This document shows, in pieces, positions 15,801-27,874 of a stretch of DNA of 64,000 bases. Position 1 is the stretch's first letter, and every line of letters starts with the position of its first letter. The translations under genes and the position numbers were made by a program. Origin of the DNA: Siphonodentalium dalli (lineage: Eukaryota; Mollusca; Scaphopoda; Gadilida; Siphonodentaliidae); the NCBI GenBank assembly GCA_032622095.1, contig CP136066.1, positions 9,571,784 through 9,635,783 on the forward strand, in the 5' to 3' direction. Below the pieces are notes generated by a model. It made no database searches. It saw nothing but the letters and a program-made list of their open reading frames with translations, and was not told where the DNA came from.

Positions 15801-18800
15801 CATGCGCATGATACTATACCACGATACATGTTACACTTGTTACTACCACCTTGGAGTGCTATCTACCATGCATGCGCATGATACTATACCACGATACTTG
15901 TTACACTTGTTACTACCACCATGGAGTGATATCTACCATGCATGCGCATACTATACCACGATACATGTTACACTTGTTACTACCACCATGGAGTGATATC
16001 TACCATGCATGCGCATACTATACCACGATACATGTTACACTTGTTACTACCACCATGGAGTGATATCTACCATGCATGCGCATACTATACCACGATACAT
16101 GTTACACTTGTTACTACCACTATGGAGTGATATCTACCATGCATGCGCATGATACTATACCACGATACATGTTACACTTGTTACTACCACCATGGAGTGC
16201 TATCTACCATGCATGCGCATGATACTATACCACGATACATGTTACTACCACCATGGAGTGATATCTACCATGCATGAGCATGATACTATACCACGATACA
16301 TGTTACACTTGTTACTACCACCATGGAGTGATATCTACCATGCATGCGCATACTATACCACGATACATGTTACACTTGTTACTACCACCATGGAGTGATA
16401 TCTACCATGCATGCGCATACTATACCACGATATATGTTACACTTGTTACTACCACCATGGAGTGATATCTACCATGCATGCGCATGATACTATACCACGA
16501 TACATGTTACACTTGTTACTACCACCATGGAGTGATATCTACCATGCATGCGCATGATACTATACCACGATACATGTTACACTTGTTACTACCACCATGA
16601 AGTGATATCTACCATGCATGCGCATGATACTATACCACGATACATGTTACACTTGTTACTACCACCATGGAGTGATATCTACCATGCATGAGCATGATAC
16701 TATACCACGATACATGTTACACTTGTTACTACCACCATGGAGTGATATCTACCATGCATGAGCATGATACTATACCACGATACATGTTACACTTGTTACT
16801 ACCACCATGGAGTGATATCTACCATGCATGAGCATGATACTATACCACGATATATGTTACACTTGTTACTACCACCATGGAGTGATATCTACCATGCATG
16901 AGCATGATACTATACCACGATACATGTTACACTTGTTACTACCACCATGGAGTGATATCTACCATGCATGCGCATGATACTATACCACGATACATGTTAC
17001 ACTTGTTACTACCACCATGAAGTGCTATCTACCATGCATGCGCATGATACTATACCACGATACATGTTACACTTGTTACTACCACTATGAAGTGCTATCT
17101 ACCATGCATGCGCATGATACTATACCACGATACATGTTACACTTGTTACTACCACCATGGAGTGATATCTACCATGCATGCGCATGATACTATACCACGA
17201 TACATGTTACACTTGTTACTACCACTATGAAGTGCTATCTACCATGCATGCGCATGATACTATACCACGATACATGTTACACTTGTTACTACCACCATGG
17301 AGTGATATCTACCATGCATGCGCATGATACTATACCACGATACATGTTACACTTGTTACTACCACCATGGAGTGCTATCTACCATGCATGCGCATGATAC
17401 TATACCACGATACATGTTACACTTGTTACTACCACTATGAAGTGCTATCTACCATGCATGCGCATGATACTATACCACGATACATGTTACACTTGTTACT
17501 ACCACCATGGAGTGATATCTACCATGCATGAGCATGATACTATACCACGATATATGTTACACTTGTTACTACCACCATGAAGTGATATCTACCATGCATG
17601 AGCATGATACTATACCACGATACATGTTACACTTGTTACTACCACCATGGAGTGATATCTACCATGCATGCGCATACTATACCACGATACATGTTACACT
17701 TGTTTCTACCACCATGGAGTGATATCTACCATGCATGCGCATGATACTATACCACGATACATGTTACACTTGTTACTACCACCATGGAGTGATATCTACC
17801 ATGCATGAGCATGATACTATACCACGATATATGTTACACTTGTTACTACCACCATGGAGTGATATCTACCATGCATGCGCATGATACTATACCACGATAC
17901 ATGTTACACTTGTTACTACCACCATGGAGTGATATCTACCATGCATGCGCATACTATACCACGATATATGTTACACTTGTTACTACCACCATGGAGTGAT
18001 ATCTACCATGCATGCGCATACTATACCACGATACATATTACACTTGTTACTACCACCATGGAGTGATATCTACCATGCATGCGCATACTATACCACGATA
18101 TATGTTACACTTGTTACTACCACCATGGAGTGATATCTACCATGCATGCGCATGATACTATACCACGATACATGTTACACTTGTTACTACCACTATGGAG
18201 TGATATCTACCACGCATGCGCATGATACTATACCACGTTACATGTTACACTTGTTACTACCACCATGGAGTGATATCTACCATGCATGCGCATACTATAC
18301 CACGATACATATTACACTTGTTACTACCACCATGGAGTGATATCTACCATGCATGAGCATGATACTATACCACGATACATGTTACACTTGTTACTACCAC
18401 CATGGAGTGATATCTACCATGCATGCGCATACTATACCACGATACATGTTACACTTGTTACTACCACCATGGAGTGATATCTACCATGCATGAGCATGAT
18501 ACTATACCACGATACATGTTACACTTGTTACTACCACCATGGAGTGATATCTACCATGCATGCGCATACTATACCACGATATATGTTACACTTGTTACTA
18601 CCACCATGGAGTGATATCTACCATGCATGCGCATGATACTATACCACGATATATGTTACACTTGTTACTACCACCATGGAGTGATATCTACCATGCATGC
18701 GCATACTATACCACGATATATGTTACACTTGTTACTACCACTATGGAGTGATATCTACCATGCATGCGCATGATACTATACCACGATACATGTTACACTT

Positions 18801-20203
18801 GTTACTACCACCATGGAGTGCTATCTACCATGCATGCGCATGATACTATACCACGATACATGTTACACTTGTTACTACCACCATGGAGTGATATCTACCA
18901 TGCATGCGCATACTATACCACGATACATGTTACACTTGTTACTACCACCATGGAGTGCTATCTACCATGCATGCGCATGATACTATACCACGATACATGT
19001 TACACTTGTTACTACCACCATGGAGTGATATCTACCATGCATGCGCATACTATACCACGATACATGTTACACTTGTTACTACCACCATGGAGTGATATCT
19101 ACCATGCATGCGCATACTATACCACGATACATGTTACACTTGTTACTACCACCATGGAGTGATATCTACCATGCATGCGCATACTATACCACGATACATG
19201 TTACACTTGTTACTACCACCATGGAGTGATATCTACCATGCATGCGCATACTATACCACGATACATGTTACACTTGTTACTACCACCATGGAGTGATATC
19301 TACCATGCATGCGCATGATACTATACCACGATATATGTTACACTTGTTACTACCACCATGGAGTGATATCTACCATGCATGCGCATGATACTATACCACG
19401 ATACATGTTACACTTGTTACTACCACCATGGAGTGATATCTACCATGCATGCGCATGATACTATACCACGATACATGTTACACTTGTTACTACCACCATG
19501 GAGTGATATCTACCATGCATGCGCATACTATACCACGATACATGTTACACTTGTTACTACCACCATGGAGTGATATCTACCATGCATGCGCATACTATAC
19601 CACGATACATGTTACACTTGTTACTACCACCATGGAGTGATATCTACCATGCATGCGCATACTATACCACGATACATGTTACACTTGTTACTACCACCAT
19701 GGAGTGATATCTACCATGCATGCGCATACTATACCACGATACATGTTACACTTGTTACTACCACCATGGAGTGATATCTACCATGCATGCGCATGATACT
19801 ATACCACGATACATGTTACACTTGTTACTACCACCATGGAGTGATATCTACCATGCATGCGCATACTATACCACGATACATGTTACACTTGTTACTACCA
19901 CCATGGAGTGATATCTACCATGCATGCGCATGATACTATACCACGATACATGTTACACTTGTTACTACCACTATGGAGTGATATCTACCATGCATGCGCA
20001 TGATACTATACCATGATACATGTTACACTTGTTACTACCACCATGGAGTGATATCTACCATGCATGCGCATGATACTATACCACGATACATGTTACACTT
20101 GTTACTACCACCATGGAGTGATATCTACCATGCATGCGCATGATACTATACCATGATACATGTTACACTTGTTACTACCACTATGGAGTGATATCTACCA
20201 TGC

Positions 20204-20379
20204 ATGCGCATGATACTATACCATGATATATGGCACTGTACTATGGTGGTGTACCATGTTACACTTGGTACTACCATATGGTACTACCACGGTAAAGTAA
20301 TATGTAGTACTATTGTACTACAATGCAGTGGAACTGTACTGGGGGTACCCTACCATGGTACAGTTAGTACTACGATGGT
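20204..20379. repeat. Satellite array edge with diverged variant monomers
   Basis: The last recognisable repeats are the variant type (GGTACTACCATATGGTACTA) with more substitutions, for example GGGGGTACCC replacing ATAGGGCACTC. After about 20,380 the sequence is unique. An open frame running from the array into the flank (20,204-20,692) has no protein-like features. Confidence 0.85.
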
Positions 20380-20811
20380 ACAAAAACAGATTGAGGTTGG
20401 ATTGGTGCTGTTTTTTGGATCGTCCATTGACGGCACTCTTCTAGCTATACCATATATATTTTCATTAAAAAGATGTACTACATTTACATGTGGAGTCCGG
20501 AATATGTTTAATCATCTGACATGGCCGCGACAATTCGAAATTCACTGGAAAACAAGGCTTTGTTTAATTATAAATCTAAGTGCTTGTGACATTCAAGGGA
20601 CCTCTGATATACGCATGTTTCATATATCAACATGTTTGGGAAATGCCGCCCTCTATATATGTTTATATACGCAAAGCCTACATTTCACATAATCTGAAGA
20701 ATACAAGCAATATTATGGGCGTAAAGTGTGTAATAGAAGAGTAACCCGACGGGACTCTGTCCAAGACAACATCACGATTCGGCGTTCTACGTTCCTCGCC
20801 AATCATAGCTA
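20380..20811. other. Unassigned flank of the satellite
   Basis: About 430 bp of AT-rich sequence follows the array. No tandem repeat, TIR or credible coding region is visible. Confidence 0.5.
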
Positions 20812-21499
20812 AAGGGGTCACTCGCACCAAAACAAGTGCTGAAGGATACACAGGTTTTGAAGATGTGCTGAAGGATACACATGGTTTGGAAATATGCTGA
20901 AGGGTATACAGCTAGGGTTTGTGGTTGGCATTAACACCGTCCGTTACTTAAACTGTGTTTCTGAAATTCTGGCGTCCATTATTATTTTTTTTTTCAGTTA
21001 ATTTTAATTATCATTGGAACGTAAACACTTAGGCCGGATTCGTCATATCCGGTTTAAACCTCCGAGTTTAAACCTGGTTTAAACCTACATTGGCGGTCCA
21101 GCCAAACCAGGTCTAAGGGGGCGTTTTTGTCGTTCAGTTGCCAGCTAATTGACAACTCGATTCGGTGATACGATTATGCAATCATACTACCCTAGCTCTT
21201 ACCAATCGGATCAAAAGATAGGCCGATATAATGGTTATTGACAAGTCATAAATTATCGTGACCGCGTTCACGCTCAACGGATTTATTCATTGAGAAACAA
21301 GTATCGCGCGCTCATTGACTATTAATCCGATCTCATTCTGTGTTTAAGTCAATTTAGCAAAGGGCATGTCTCTCAACACGAGTTTCACGCTCTGTTCATC
21401 ACTTTGTTTGTGATGGATTTCTGCAAGATGCTTCACCCGAAAAGACAACATTTGGTGTATTTACATGTATATCTGTATATATTAAAGGGTATATAGGAG

Positions 21500-21690
21500 C
21501 TGTCTATCTGTACGTCCGTTTGCAACTGTTCTCCAGTACCCCTGGACCGATTTCAATTAAATTAGATGTGGTGATTCGTGAGGTATAACGGCGTTAGATT
21601 TTTAAATTTTGATTTAAAAATAAGAAAATATAATTTTTTAAAAATGAAAAAATTGTGTTAAATTGAGTAAGGAGTTGAATCTAAAGAGAA
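21500..21690 (+). repeat. Dispersed repeat shared with 50,050-50,240
   Basis: A segment containing ACCCCTGGACCGATTTCAA, a run of AT-rich sequence and AAATTGAGTAAGGAG resembles 50,075-50,240, which has ACCCCTGGACCGAATTCAA and AAATTGAGCAAAGAG. Same orientation and order, so both are copies of one unclassified family. Confidence 0.6.
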
Positions 21691-22299
21691 ACAAAATTTA
21701 AAATTTAAATTAGCATTTGTTTGTTTTAAATTTAATTAAATTTGTTTTTTAATTAAAATGTTCAAATGATAAAAATGTGCGCAAAGCCCCTCTGGGGCTG
21801 AATAAAGTCTCCATAATCGAGTCAATCCTGGACCAAGAGGCCAGTCAAGTGAAGGCAGTTTGCTTATGAGTAGTGCACACCATAAGCGGCATCTAAACTC
21901 TTGGGGGTGGGTAACCACGCAGAGGGACAGCTTTTAATACAGAAATATATTACATGCGTTGATTTTTTTTCAATGTCATAAATTTCCCGTCATGCAGAAA
22001 ATCAAAAAGATTCCCAGGTTTTGAACTGGTAGAATATTATGGGAATTTATGGGTGTAGCCAGAGTAGAGCTTTGTGGCATGATCTACATCAAAATAAGTT
22101 ATCATATAGCAATATAAGTTTAGGATTGCAAACTATGTGTATAGCATGTCTGGTCATGCAGTAGCATCGTTTTGGTGTCAAAATTAAAACGTTGAACCCT
22201 TCAAATGAATTCGTAGAAAACACCAGTATTTGTGATTGCCACAAGCCAAACAAACAAAACCACAATATAGTTGTAAAAATCATATATATCATGAGCAGC

Positions 22300-22620
22300 G
22301 TGAATTTCGTTACTTATTCCTTATTCCTAATTCAAAAAATTTGGGAAAATGTGGCAAATGACCATGGCAACGTCTTAAGTAGGGCAAGACAAAAATTCCT
22401 GTGAAATTTTTTTTTGGAAAAAAGTTCAAAAAATGCACGAAATTAGGCAAAGTCCGAAAATGAACGGAAATTGGCCGAAACAAGTGCGGGGTCATAAATG
22501 GCCACCTCGGCCAAAAAATTTGGGCTGAAACAAATTTGGGTCGAGTCCGAAAAAGTGGGTCGAATCCCAGTTTTCGCTCTGCTCGGTCGGGAAAATTTCG
22601 GAAAATGTGGCAAACTGTAT
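22300..22620 (+). repeat. Dispersed repeat shared (inverted) with the window's right end
   Basis: Contains GTGGCAAATGACC, TTTGGGTCGAGTCCGAAAAA and GAAAATGTGGCAAA. The reverse complement of 63,760-63,995 has the same motifs in the same order, including TTTTTGGGTCGAGTTCG and a TTATTCCTTATTC end. Open frames on either strand are by-products. Confidence 0.7.
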
Positions 22621-23348
22621 ACATGTCCATATCTGAGAAAAGCTCGCGTGCGAATGCATGAATCAACTGTCGGCAGTCACCACTTAGAAACGCCCTCACT
22701 CAAGATTATTTACAGCTCCACCCTTTGACTGATTGTTTGACAATTCTAAACCGCGATGAAGAAAATACTGATTCGTCATCTCAAGTTTAGGCTCGATAAA
22801 GCTGGTTTAGCTGGACCGCCGAATTAGATGGTTTAGTTGCCGGTTTAAGCTTATAAAACGAAAAACCAATATTGAAATTGACAAAAACTTATCCCCATAT
22901 ATACGCTTTATATGTGTGACTGCTTCTCGCTTGTACATTTCCAATCAAAATATGACCGCTGTCGTAATTATTGATTTTCGCAATCAATAAAACGAGGCGG
23001 TCCGCATTAGGAAAGTACGTTTAATTATCTCGACGATAGAGACACTACTGCTAAACCACTGGTCTGGCTGGACCAGGTTTAAACCAGAGATGACGAATGC
23101 GTCACTCAGACCTGCGGTCTCGGGTTTAAACCACGGATTTTGCTGATTCACGGCGGTTTACACCTAGATCGAGGTTTACGTAGACCAGGTTTAAACCTGA
23201 GATGACGAATCCGGCCTTATTATCTAACAGAAATCATGGCAGATACGAAAACTAAACGCCATTTAGAATGGCATTTCAAAACCTTCAGCACATTTTCAAA
23301 ACATATGTACACTTCAGCACTTTTTTGGGTGAGAGTGACCCCTTCAGC

Positions 23349-24269
23349 CCAACTATAGTTATTAGCCCAACTATAGTTATATATATACTATACGATTAAT
23401 TCTCGAAAGTAGTGTTTAAATGTTGCAATATAAGTTTTATAAATATTTTCTAACGTCTTCCTGTCGAGTTGGAATTTAAATGTTCTGAGATGTGATAAGC
23501 GGGAGGCTATACTCTCTTTATAATTTCATTTATATGCCCCCTCCAGCGCCACATGCACATTTCACCACCAATATCCACCATGAATGTGCGATGCGATATT
23601 TATAACACAGGAGTGTATCTATACTCTATTAACAAATTATTGTCATATAAATTGTTTATCAACAACCATTCTATAGCGTTAACGAAGCAACAAACTTGAG
23701 AGTGTGGGTTGACACAATATATACTCTCTTTTGTTATTTTACAATGGTTGATATTATAGTATGATGCTTGAAAAGACCGCGTTCCAAAAAATAAGTTCCA
23801 ACTGACCGACCACAACTAATCGAACAGACCCGCCTGACAGGTGTGTAGTCCGCGGATTTTTGGAATGCCACCCGATTTCGTCCTAATTGATCTGGGGAAC
23901 ATTACGGGATCGTAATTTCGTCTATAATCTCCTTTGTTTTCTAGTAGAATACTATACTTGAAATCTAATATTCACGGGGAGATACAGCGGGTGTTACTGC
24001 TTGTAGACATTTGAATTTTGATTTGAAGTGTTAAATTTGCTGGATTGTTGAGAGGTTCTTAGTTAATTTTAGGTAAGTTGTTAAAAATTTAATTCTCTTT
24101 TAAGTTCATACTCGAATCTAACAGATTTACATAAATATAATCCAAAAAAACTTACATAAATATATATAACTACGTACTTGTAAACAGTAAAGAACATAAT
24201 GCATGCATTATATTGTTGTTCTTTAGGTTATTACTGCTGATTTCGACCCTGACTTTAGACTAATATATC
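23349..24269. other. AT-rich stretch, nothing assigned
   Basis: A short duplication (AGCCCAACTATAGTTAT, twice near 23,345-23,380) is the only structure seen. No coding signal on either strand. Confidence 0.45.
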
Positions 24270-24605
24270 GTCGCGCAAATACGCACATAATCGACCTATA
24301 ATGTGAAATAGGTACATAATGTGGTAATGGACTCATGTCCGTTAATTCGTGTTATGGCGCGGGCCACAGTGAAAAAACATGTTAGAGAGTGTACACATCA
24401 CGTCGTAGGTTGGCTTATTTGTATCATTGTCCGCACATATTCCGCTTAGAATGGCTTCATTATGAGTCGATAATGTGACTAACATGCTCCATATTCAGCA
24501 CATTATCGACTCAAATGAGGCGATTCTAAGCAGATTATCTACCTAAAACAAGCAAGTTCTATTCTAAGCAGATAATGAGCGGGTTTCCGGAGGAACAGAC
24601 TGATT
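24270..24605 (+). repeat. Dispersed repeat family A, copy 1
   Basis: Runs from a CGCGCAAATACGCACATAATCGACC-type start through GGCGCGGGCCACAGTG to GAGGAACAGACTG. Related copies lie at 39,075-39,920 (-), 45,520-46,255 (-) and 61,925-62,220 (+). The middle holds an imperfect hairpin: GAGTCGATAATGTG near 24,475 pairs with CACATTATCGACTC near 24,500. Non-coding, unclassified. Confidence 0.75.
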
Positions 24606-25298
24606 TTTTTTATAGATTCTAATAATGGTATATATTGTAGAAAATGTAATAGCAATACATTATACAGGACTACTGGAGATCTGAAGTCTGAACAGGAGAA
24701 TGTCATGTGCACAAATTCAAGCGGCTGGTAAATAAAATCAAATTACATTTCGAACCAAAGAACCACTCCGCTCGGTCATACTATATCATTTCTCAATATC
24801 TGCGCCTATTTTGTTTGATAGCATGCTTCAGTTTTCAGTGATGTGTTCAGAATATCGACTGTAATAAATATCGAAGTGGAAGCCGCCATGTTTCTCTTCA
24901 CCTGCAGTCATGTGATTTGACGCTGTCCATCCATTGGCTACAACACGCAACAAAATAAAAAAAACATATATGTCTGTGATAGAACACCGCCACATAACAC
25001 GACGATGTTTTACTCCTCCTTAGCATCAAACTAAAAGCTTCATCGCACATGGACAGATAACAAATGACTTTAAAAATTAGAAGATGTCGGTCAGCAGTGT
25101 AATAAACACAAATTCGCATAATGTGTTTCCTTATAACACGTTTGCTATCGTGGAAGGATACAACTCGAGTTGTTCGGCCTCCCGTACTATCATTTCGCCA
25201 CCGCACTCGTGCCACTAACTGTTAAAGATCAGGAACACACGCGCATGTGCTGTCATACTATATACATAATTAATATAATATTTTATTATTATTTTCAG
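24606..25298. other. Unassigned upstream region of the 7TM gene, ending in a splice acceptor
   Basis: No repeat or reliable exon is recognised. The last bases form a pyrimidine-rich tract ending TTATTATTATTTTCAG at 25,298, a good 3' splice-site match 12 bp before the receptor ATG. A 5'-UTR intron is therefore likely, with the promoter further upstream. Confidence 0.5.
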
Positions 25299-25310
25299 TT
25301 AATTGTAACG

Positions 25311-26384
25311 ATGGCGCCGTCGATGGACCAATGGCTGATGGACATTAATCCGGGGGTGTTTATCCCGCTGATGATAATCATCCTGATAATTGATATTCCT
25401 CTTCTGATCGGCATCCTCAAATCTAAAACAAGCAGACGACAGGTTTCAAATATAGCCATCGTCAATTTCATTTTCGTCTCCTTCGTGGCGATTGGCTGTA
25501 TGGCAGGAATGACGCATTATGGGTTGGTTTTGTACGAAGATGGAGCGCTTCCATTTAACTGTGACGTAATGGAGATGGCGTTCAGACTTCTACGAATCAT
25601 CGCTGCCGTCATATTGCTCACTGTCGTATTATCGAAAATGATTGAAATTTTGCTGGCGCCATATTCCAAGCTTTCGGACTACGAACAATCAAACAAGATG
25701 GCGTCCAACGTCCGAAACTTATTCATGGTGTTATGTGTTACATTACCGTGGATTTACGGCATAGTGAAAATAGTGGCAACGGTAGATTACTCAGCAACGA
25801 TGGATGCGCATGACTGTTACATCAACGTTAGTTACGTGGAAATGCAAATGTCGCCGCGAATCGGTTACTTTCTCCCAGCGGCCATTGCGATGGTCGTCTG
25901 CCTACTTTGCTTAATATTCACCTCTATGCTTCCTCGTGACGTCACCAAACCATCGGTGATCCCGCATATAATAGGAGTTATCGTCGCGTACGCTTTACAG
26001 TTTCCATGGTTTTATTTCTACATGACGAAATGCGATGACATACATCCGGGTTATCAAGGATGCTATTTTTCGGCGGAGGATAAGAGAATTTACGAATATC
26101 CGGCTGTAATCGCATACGCCTTCTCATTCTTGATGTTCCCCCTGCTTCTCTTCCTGTCGAAACCCATTCGGAGCAGCTATAGAGGTGCGTGGGCGTCCAT
26201 GGGAAATATGTGTCTACAGTTCAGAGAATCCGACGAGGAAAGGAAAAAGACCGAGCGCAAACGGAAATCAACGAAGAAATTTGCAACGCCAATAACGTAC
26301 GTCAGAAATGAAGTCCCAGATGGATACCCGTGGAGCTCGAATCAGCCACTGCCAGTACAATGGTTCCCCGTCAGACGGCATTGA
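25311..26384 (+). CDS. Divergent class-A-like seven-transmembrane receptor (orphan GPCR-like)
   Basis: 357 codons from ATG 25,311. The open frame extends 47 codons upstream but crosses a TTTTCAG acceptor at 25,298, so that part is probably intron. Hydrophobic segments fall at about residues 17-36, 47-68, 88-107, 135-157, 186-206, 218-237 and 264-283. This is the GPCR layout, with short loops and a 64-residue basic tail (KKTERKRKSTKK at 312-323). C84 at the start of TM3 and C169 in the second extracellular loop can form the class-A disulfide; C241 and C251 lie in the third loop. N172 (NVS) is a sequon. Key class-A motifs are altered: SKMIEI (108-113) stands where DRY is expected, FPWF (231-234) in TM6 and FPLLLF (276-281) where NPxxY is expected. 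Helix 8 SKPIRSSYRG follows. Ligand and G-protein coupling cannot be inferred. A plasma-membrane receptor is the best call. Confidence 0.82.
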   Translation: MAPSMDQWLMDINPGVFIPLMIIILIIDIPLLIGILKSKTSRRQVSNIAIVNFIFVSFVAIGCMAGMTHYGLVLYEDGALPFNCDVMEMAFRLLRIIAAVILLTVVLSKMIEILLAPYSKLSDYEQSNKMASNVRNLFMVLCVTLPWIYGIVKIVATVDYSATMDAHDCYINVSYVEMQMSPRIGYFLPAAIAMVVCLLCLIFTSMLPRDVTKPSVIPHIIGVIVAYALQFPWFYFYMTKCDDIHPGYQGCYFSAEDKRIYEYPAVIAYAFSFLMFPLLLFLSKPIRSSYRGAWASMGNMCLQFRESDEERKKTERKRKSTKKFATPITYVRNEVPDGYPWSSNQPLPVQWFPVRRH

Positions 26385-26620
26385 ATTTCCGTTGATGGCC
26401 ATATACACATGAATGGTCATGGGTCTACCCAAACGAGCCCATGGTCAGGTATTGATTGTGAATTTCATTTGATGGCCATACATACATGAATGGCTATGTG
26501 TTTACATAACAAGGCCATGGTCAGGTTGGTTTGTGAATTTCATTTGATGGCCATACATACATGGATGGCTATGTGTTTACATAACAAGGCCATGGTCAGG
26601 TATGGATTGTGAATTTCATC
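26385..26620 (+). repeat. Three ~79-bp tandem repeats in the 3' flank of the 7TM gene
   Basis: The unit contains GATGGCCATACATACATG, AATGGCTATGTG and CCATGGTCAGGT. The first copy is diverged, the next two nearly identical. The repeats begin right after the stop codon and would be 3'-UTR sequence. A possible ATTAAA polyadenylation signal lies at about 26,751. Confidence 0.75.
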
Positions 26621-26880
26621 AAAGCTGTCGTGATATGTTAAACGAACAGTCCCATCGGACAGTTTAACATGTATCAATACAAACCGCAAGGCAGAGTCCA
26701 GTCCCCGCGAGCTCGCCAAGTTAACCACTGCCATCACGTATATATACGTCATTAAATATAACAGTTTTTATTTACGAGTTTTGTTTCTTACCACATACGG
26801 TTCTGGTTCAATCTATCCGATTTCTAAATGAAAAGAGACAGTTCGGTTTTTATCAATAATGCAGAATGAATTGTAATTAA

Positions 26881-27870
26881 GCCCCGGTTCCATATTCCCG
26901 ATTTTCTGTCCCGAATTAGTATATTCGGCACCAATTCGGGACCAGATCAAATCGGCAGCATTCGAGATAATTCTGGAGGAGTTTTATTCCAAAAAGCCGC
27001 CGAACTGATGCCGAATTATGACAAAATTCAGGCACGTATGGCATTTTTTCCCTTTCGATCATTTTTTGTACCCACCCACCCCCACCGCCAATTTTTTTTC
27101 CGTTTTCGGCAGTTTTTTCCGGCCATTTTTTGACACCCCCCCTTTTAACACTAAAACTGATATTTGAGGGGGGAAATTCACTGTAAACATCTGTGTATGA
27201 ATTTATGTGCATACTATTTATCATGGATGTTAACATGGACATGTAAATAGGAATGAGTCATTTTGAGGTCATTCGGCCAAAAAAACATGGCTGCCAGCGG
27301 CCATCTTGGATTTCAAAATTTGCAACAAAATACAACACGATAACTGCCTGCAGTTAGTTTACAGTTAGAATTATATTATTTCTCTCATTCAAAGAGGTTT
27401 TGAAGCCCAACTCATTGCCAAAACACTAAAAAACAAGCAGGAATTTTTTTAGTTGCGGAAAAAATTGCTTGTTGGTGGCTTTGATCACCCACCCACCGTG
27501 CCGGAATTTTTTTTTCACCCCCCCCCCCTGGATACACCAGATCTCAGTATAAAAGCAGCCACACATGGCTAATTTGGGAATAACATACCGAATACTGCCG
27601 ACTACTCCCGAATAGGTGCCGAATTGCTCCCGAATTTCTCCCGATGATTGACAATTCGGGAGCGATTCGGCTTGGTTCCCGATAGTTTTGAACATTTCAA
27701 AACTGTCGGGAGCCAGTCCAGAATTGTCCCGAATCGACCCCGATCATGTTCGGGGGTAAAAATTCACTGTCCGACTTGTCCCGAACTTACTCCACGATTT
27801 TTGCAAAATTATGATTCGGGAGTCATTCTGGAACATTCGGGGTGGGAAATCGGGGATATGGAACCGGGGC
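26881..27870. mobile_element. TTAA-flanked TIR element (piggyBac-like, non-autonomous)
   Basis: Inverted ends GCCCCGGTTCCATATTCCCG and CGGGGATATGGAACCGGGGC are flanked by TTAA on both sides (26,877-26,880 and 27,871-27,874). TTAA duplication is the hallmark of the piggyBac superfamily. CCCGAATTN motifs recur in both halves. A central homopolymer-rich part includes poly-C and poly-T runs. No transposase is visible. Because GCTTAA is part of a palindromic junction, a 3-bp TAA/TTA duplication cannot be excluded. Confidence 0.7.
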
Positions 27871-27874
27871 TTAA

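Larger units (their letters stand above)
1..20379. repeat. Satellite array, 70-bp monomer with ~6.1-kb higher-order repeat
   Basis: About 290 head-to-tail monomers of 70 bp, with a frequent 67-bp subtype lacking GAT after GCGCAT. Each carries several CATG sites, an ATGCAT palindrome and usually CCATGG. Two main subtypes differ at ATGCGCATG versus ATGAGCATG. Variant monomers recur in the same order at fixed distances, for example 8,681 to 14,766 (6,085 bp) and 6,584 to 13,818 (7,234 bp), so there is a higher-order repeat. The array is already under way at position 1, and it decays into unique DNA at about 20,380. Translated ORFs of 60-130 codons are periodic by-products: the unit is not a multiple of three and TGA recurs in GAGTGATAT. 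Confidence 0.97.
21032..23216. mobile_element. Non-autonomous DNA transposon, TTA duplication (PIF/Harbinger-like)
   Basis: Terminal inverted repeats GGCCGGATTCGTCAT at the left and ATGACGAATCCGGCC at the right are directly flanked by TTA on both sides (21,029-21,031 and 23,217-23,219). A three-base TTA/TAA target duplication is typical of PIF/Harbinger elements. Subterminal GGTTTAAACC motifs recur near 21,050-21,115 and 23,070-23,200 in both orientations, plausible transposase binding sites. No transposase ORF is visible, so this is a deletion derivative or MITE-like element. It contains other dispersed repeats (21,500-21,690 and 22,310-22,620). Confidence 0.78.
20812..23348. mobile_element. 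Older inverted-repeat element, split by a later insertion
   Basis: Left end GGGGTCACTCGCACC at about 20,816, followed by AAGTGCTGAAG and a run of CTGAAGGATACAC motifs, mirrors the right end (CTTCAGCACTTTTTTGGGTG then GAGTGACCCCTTC, ending about 23,348) over roughly 70 bp with mismatches. The 2,185-bp TTA-flanked element at 21,032-23,216 sits between the arms. The simplest reading is a small TIR element of about 350 bp later hit by a second transposon. Family unknown. Confidence 0.6.

Noticed and set aside
1-20379. CRISPR-like array of repeats and spacers
   Set aside because: No unique spacers; monomers are contiguous near-identical units in eukaryotic DNA.
287-20692. Many 60-162-codon open frames (M-S-M-I-L-Y-H-D type peptides)
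   Set aside because: They repeat with the satellite period, overlap each other in shifting frames and end at the same TGA of the monomer; repeat by-products.
22310-22699. 129-codon minus-strand ORF
   Set aside because: Within a dispersed repeat whose other copy (63,756-64,000) does not keep the frame.
25170-25310. Upstream 47-codon extension of the 7TM ORF
   Set aside because: Crosses a TTTTCAG acceptor and encodes no receptor-like sequence; the ATG at 25,311 is preferred.
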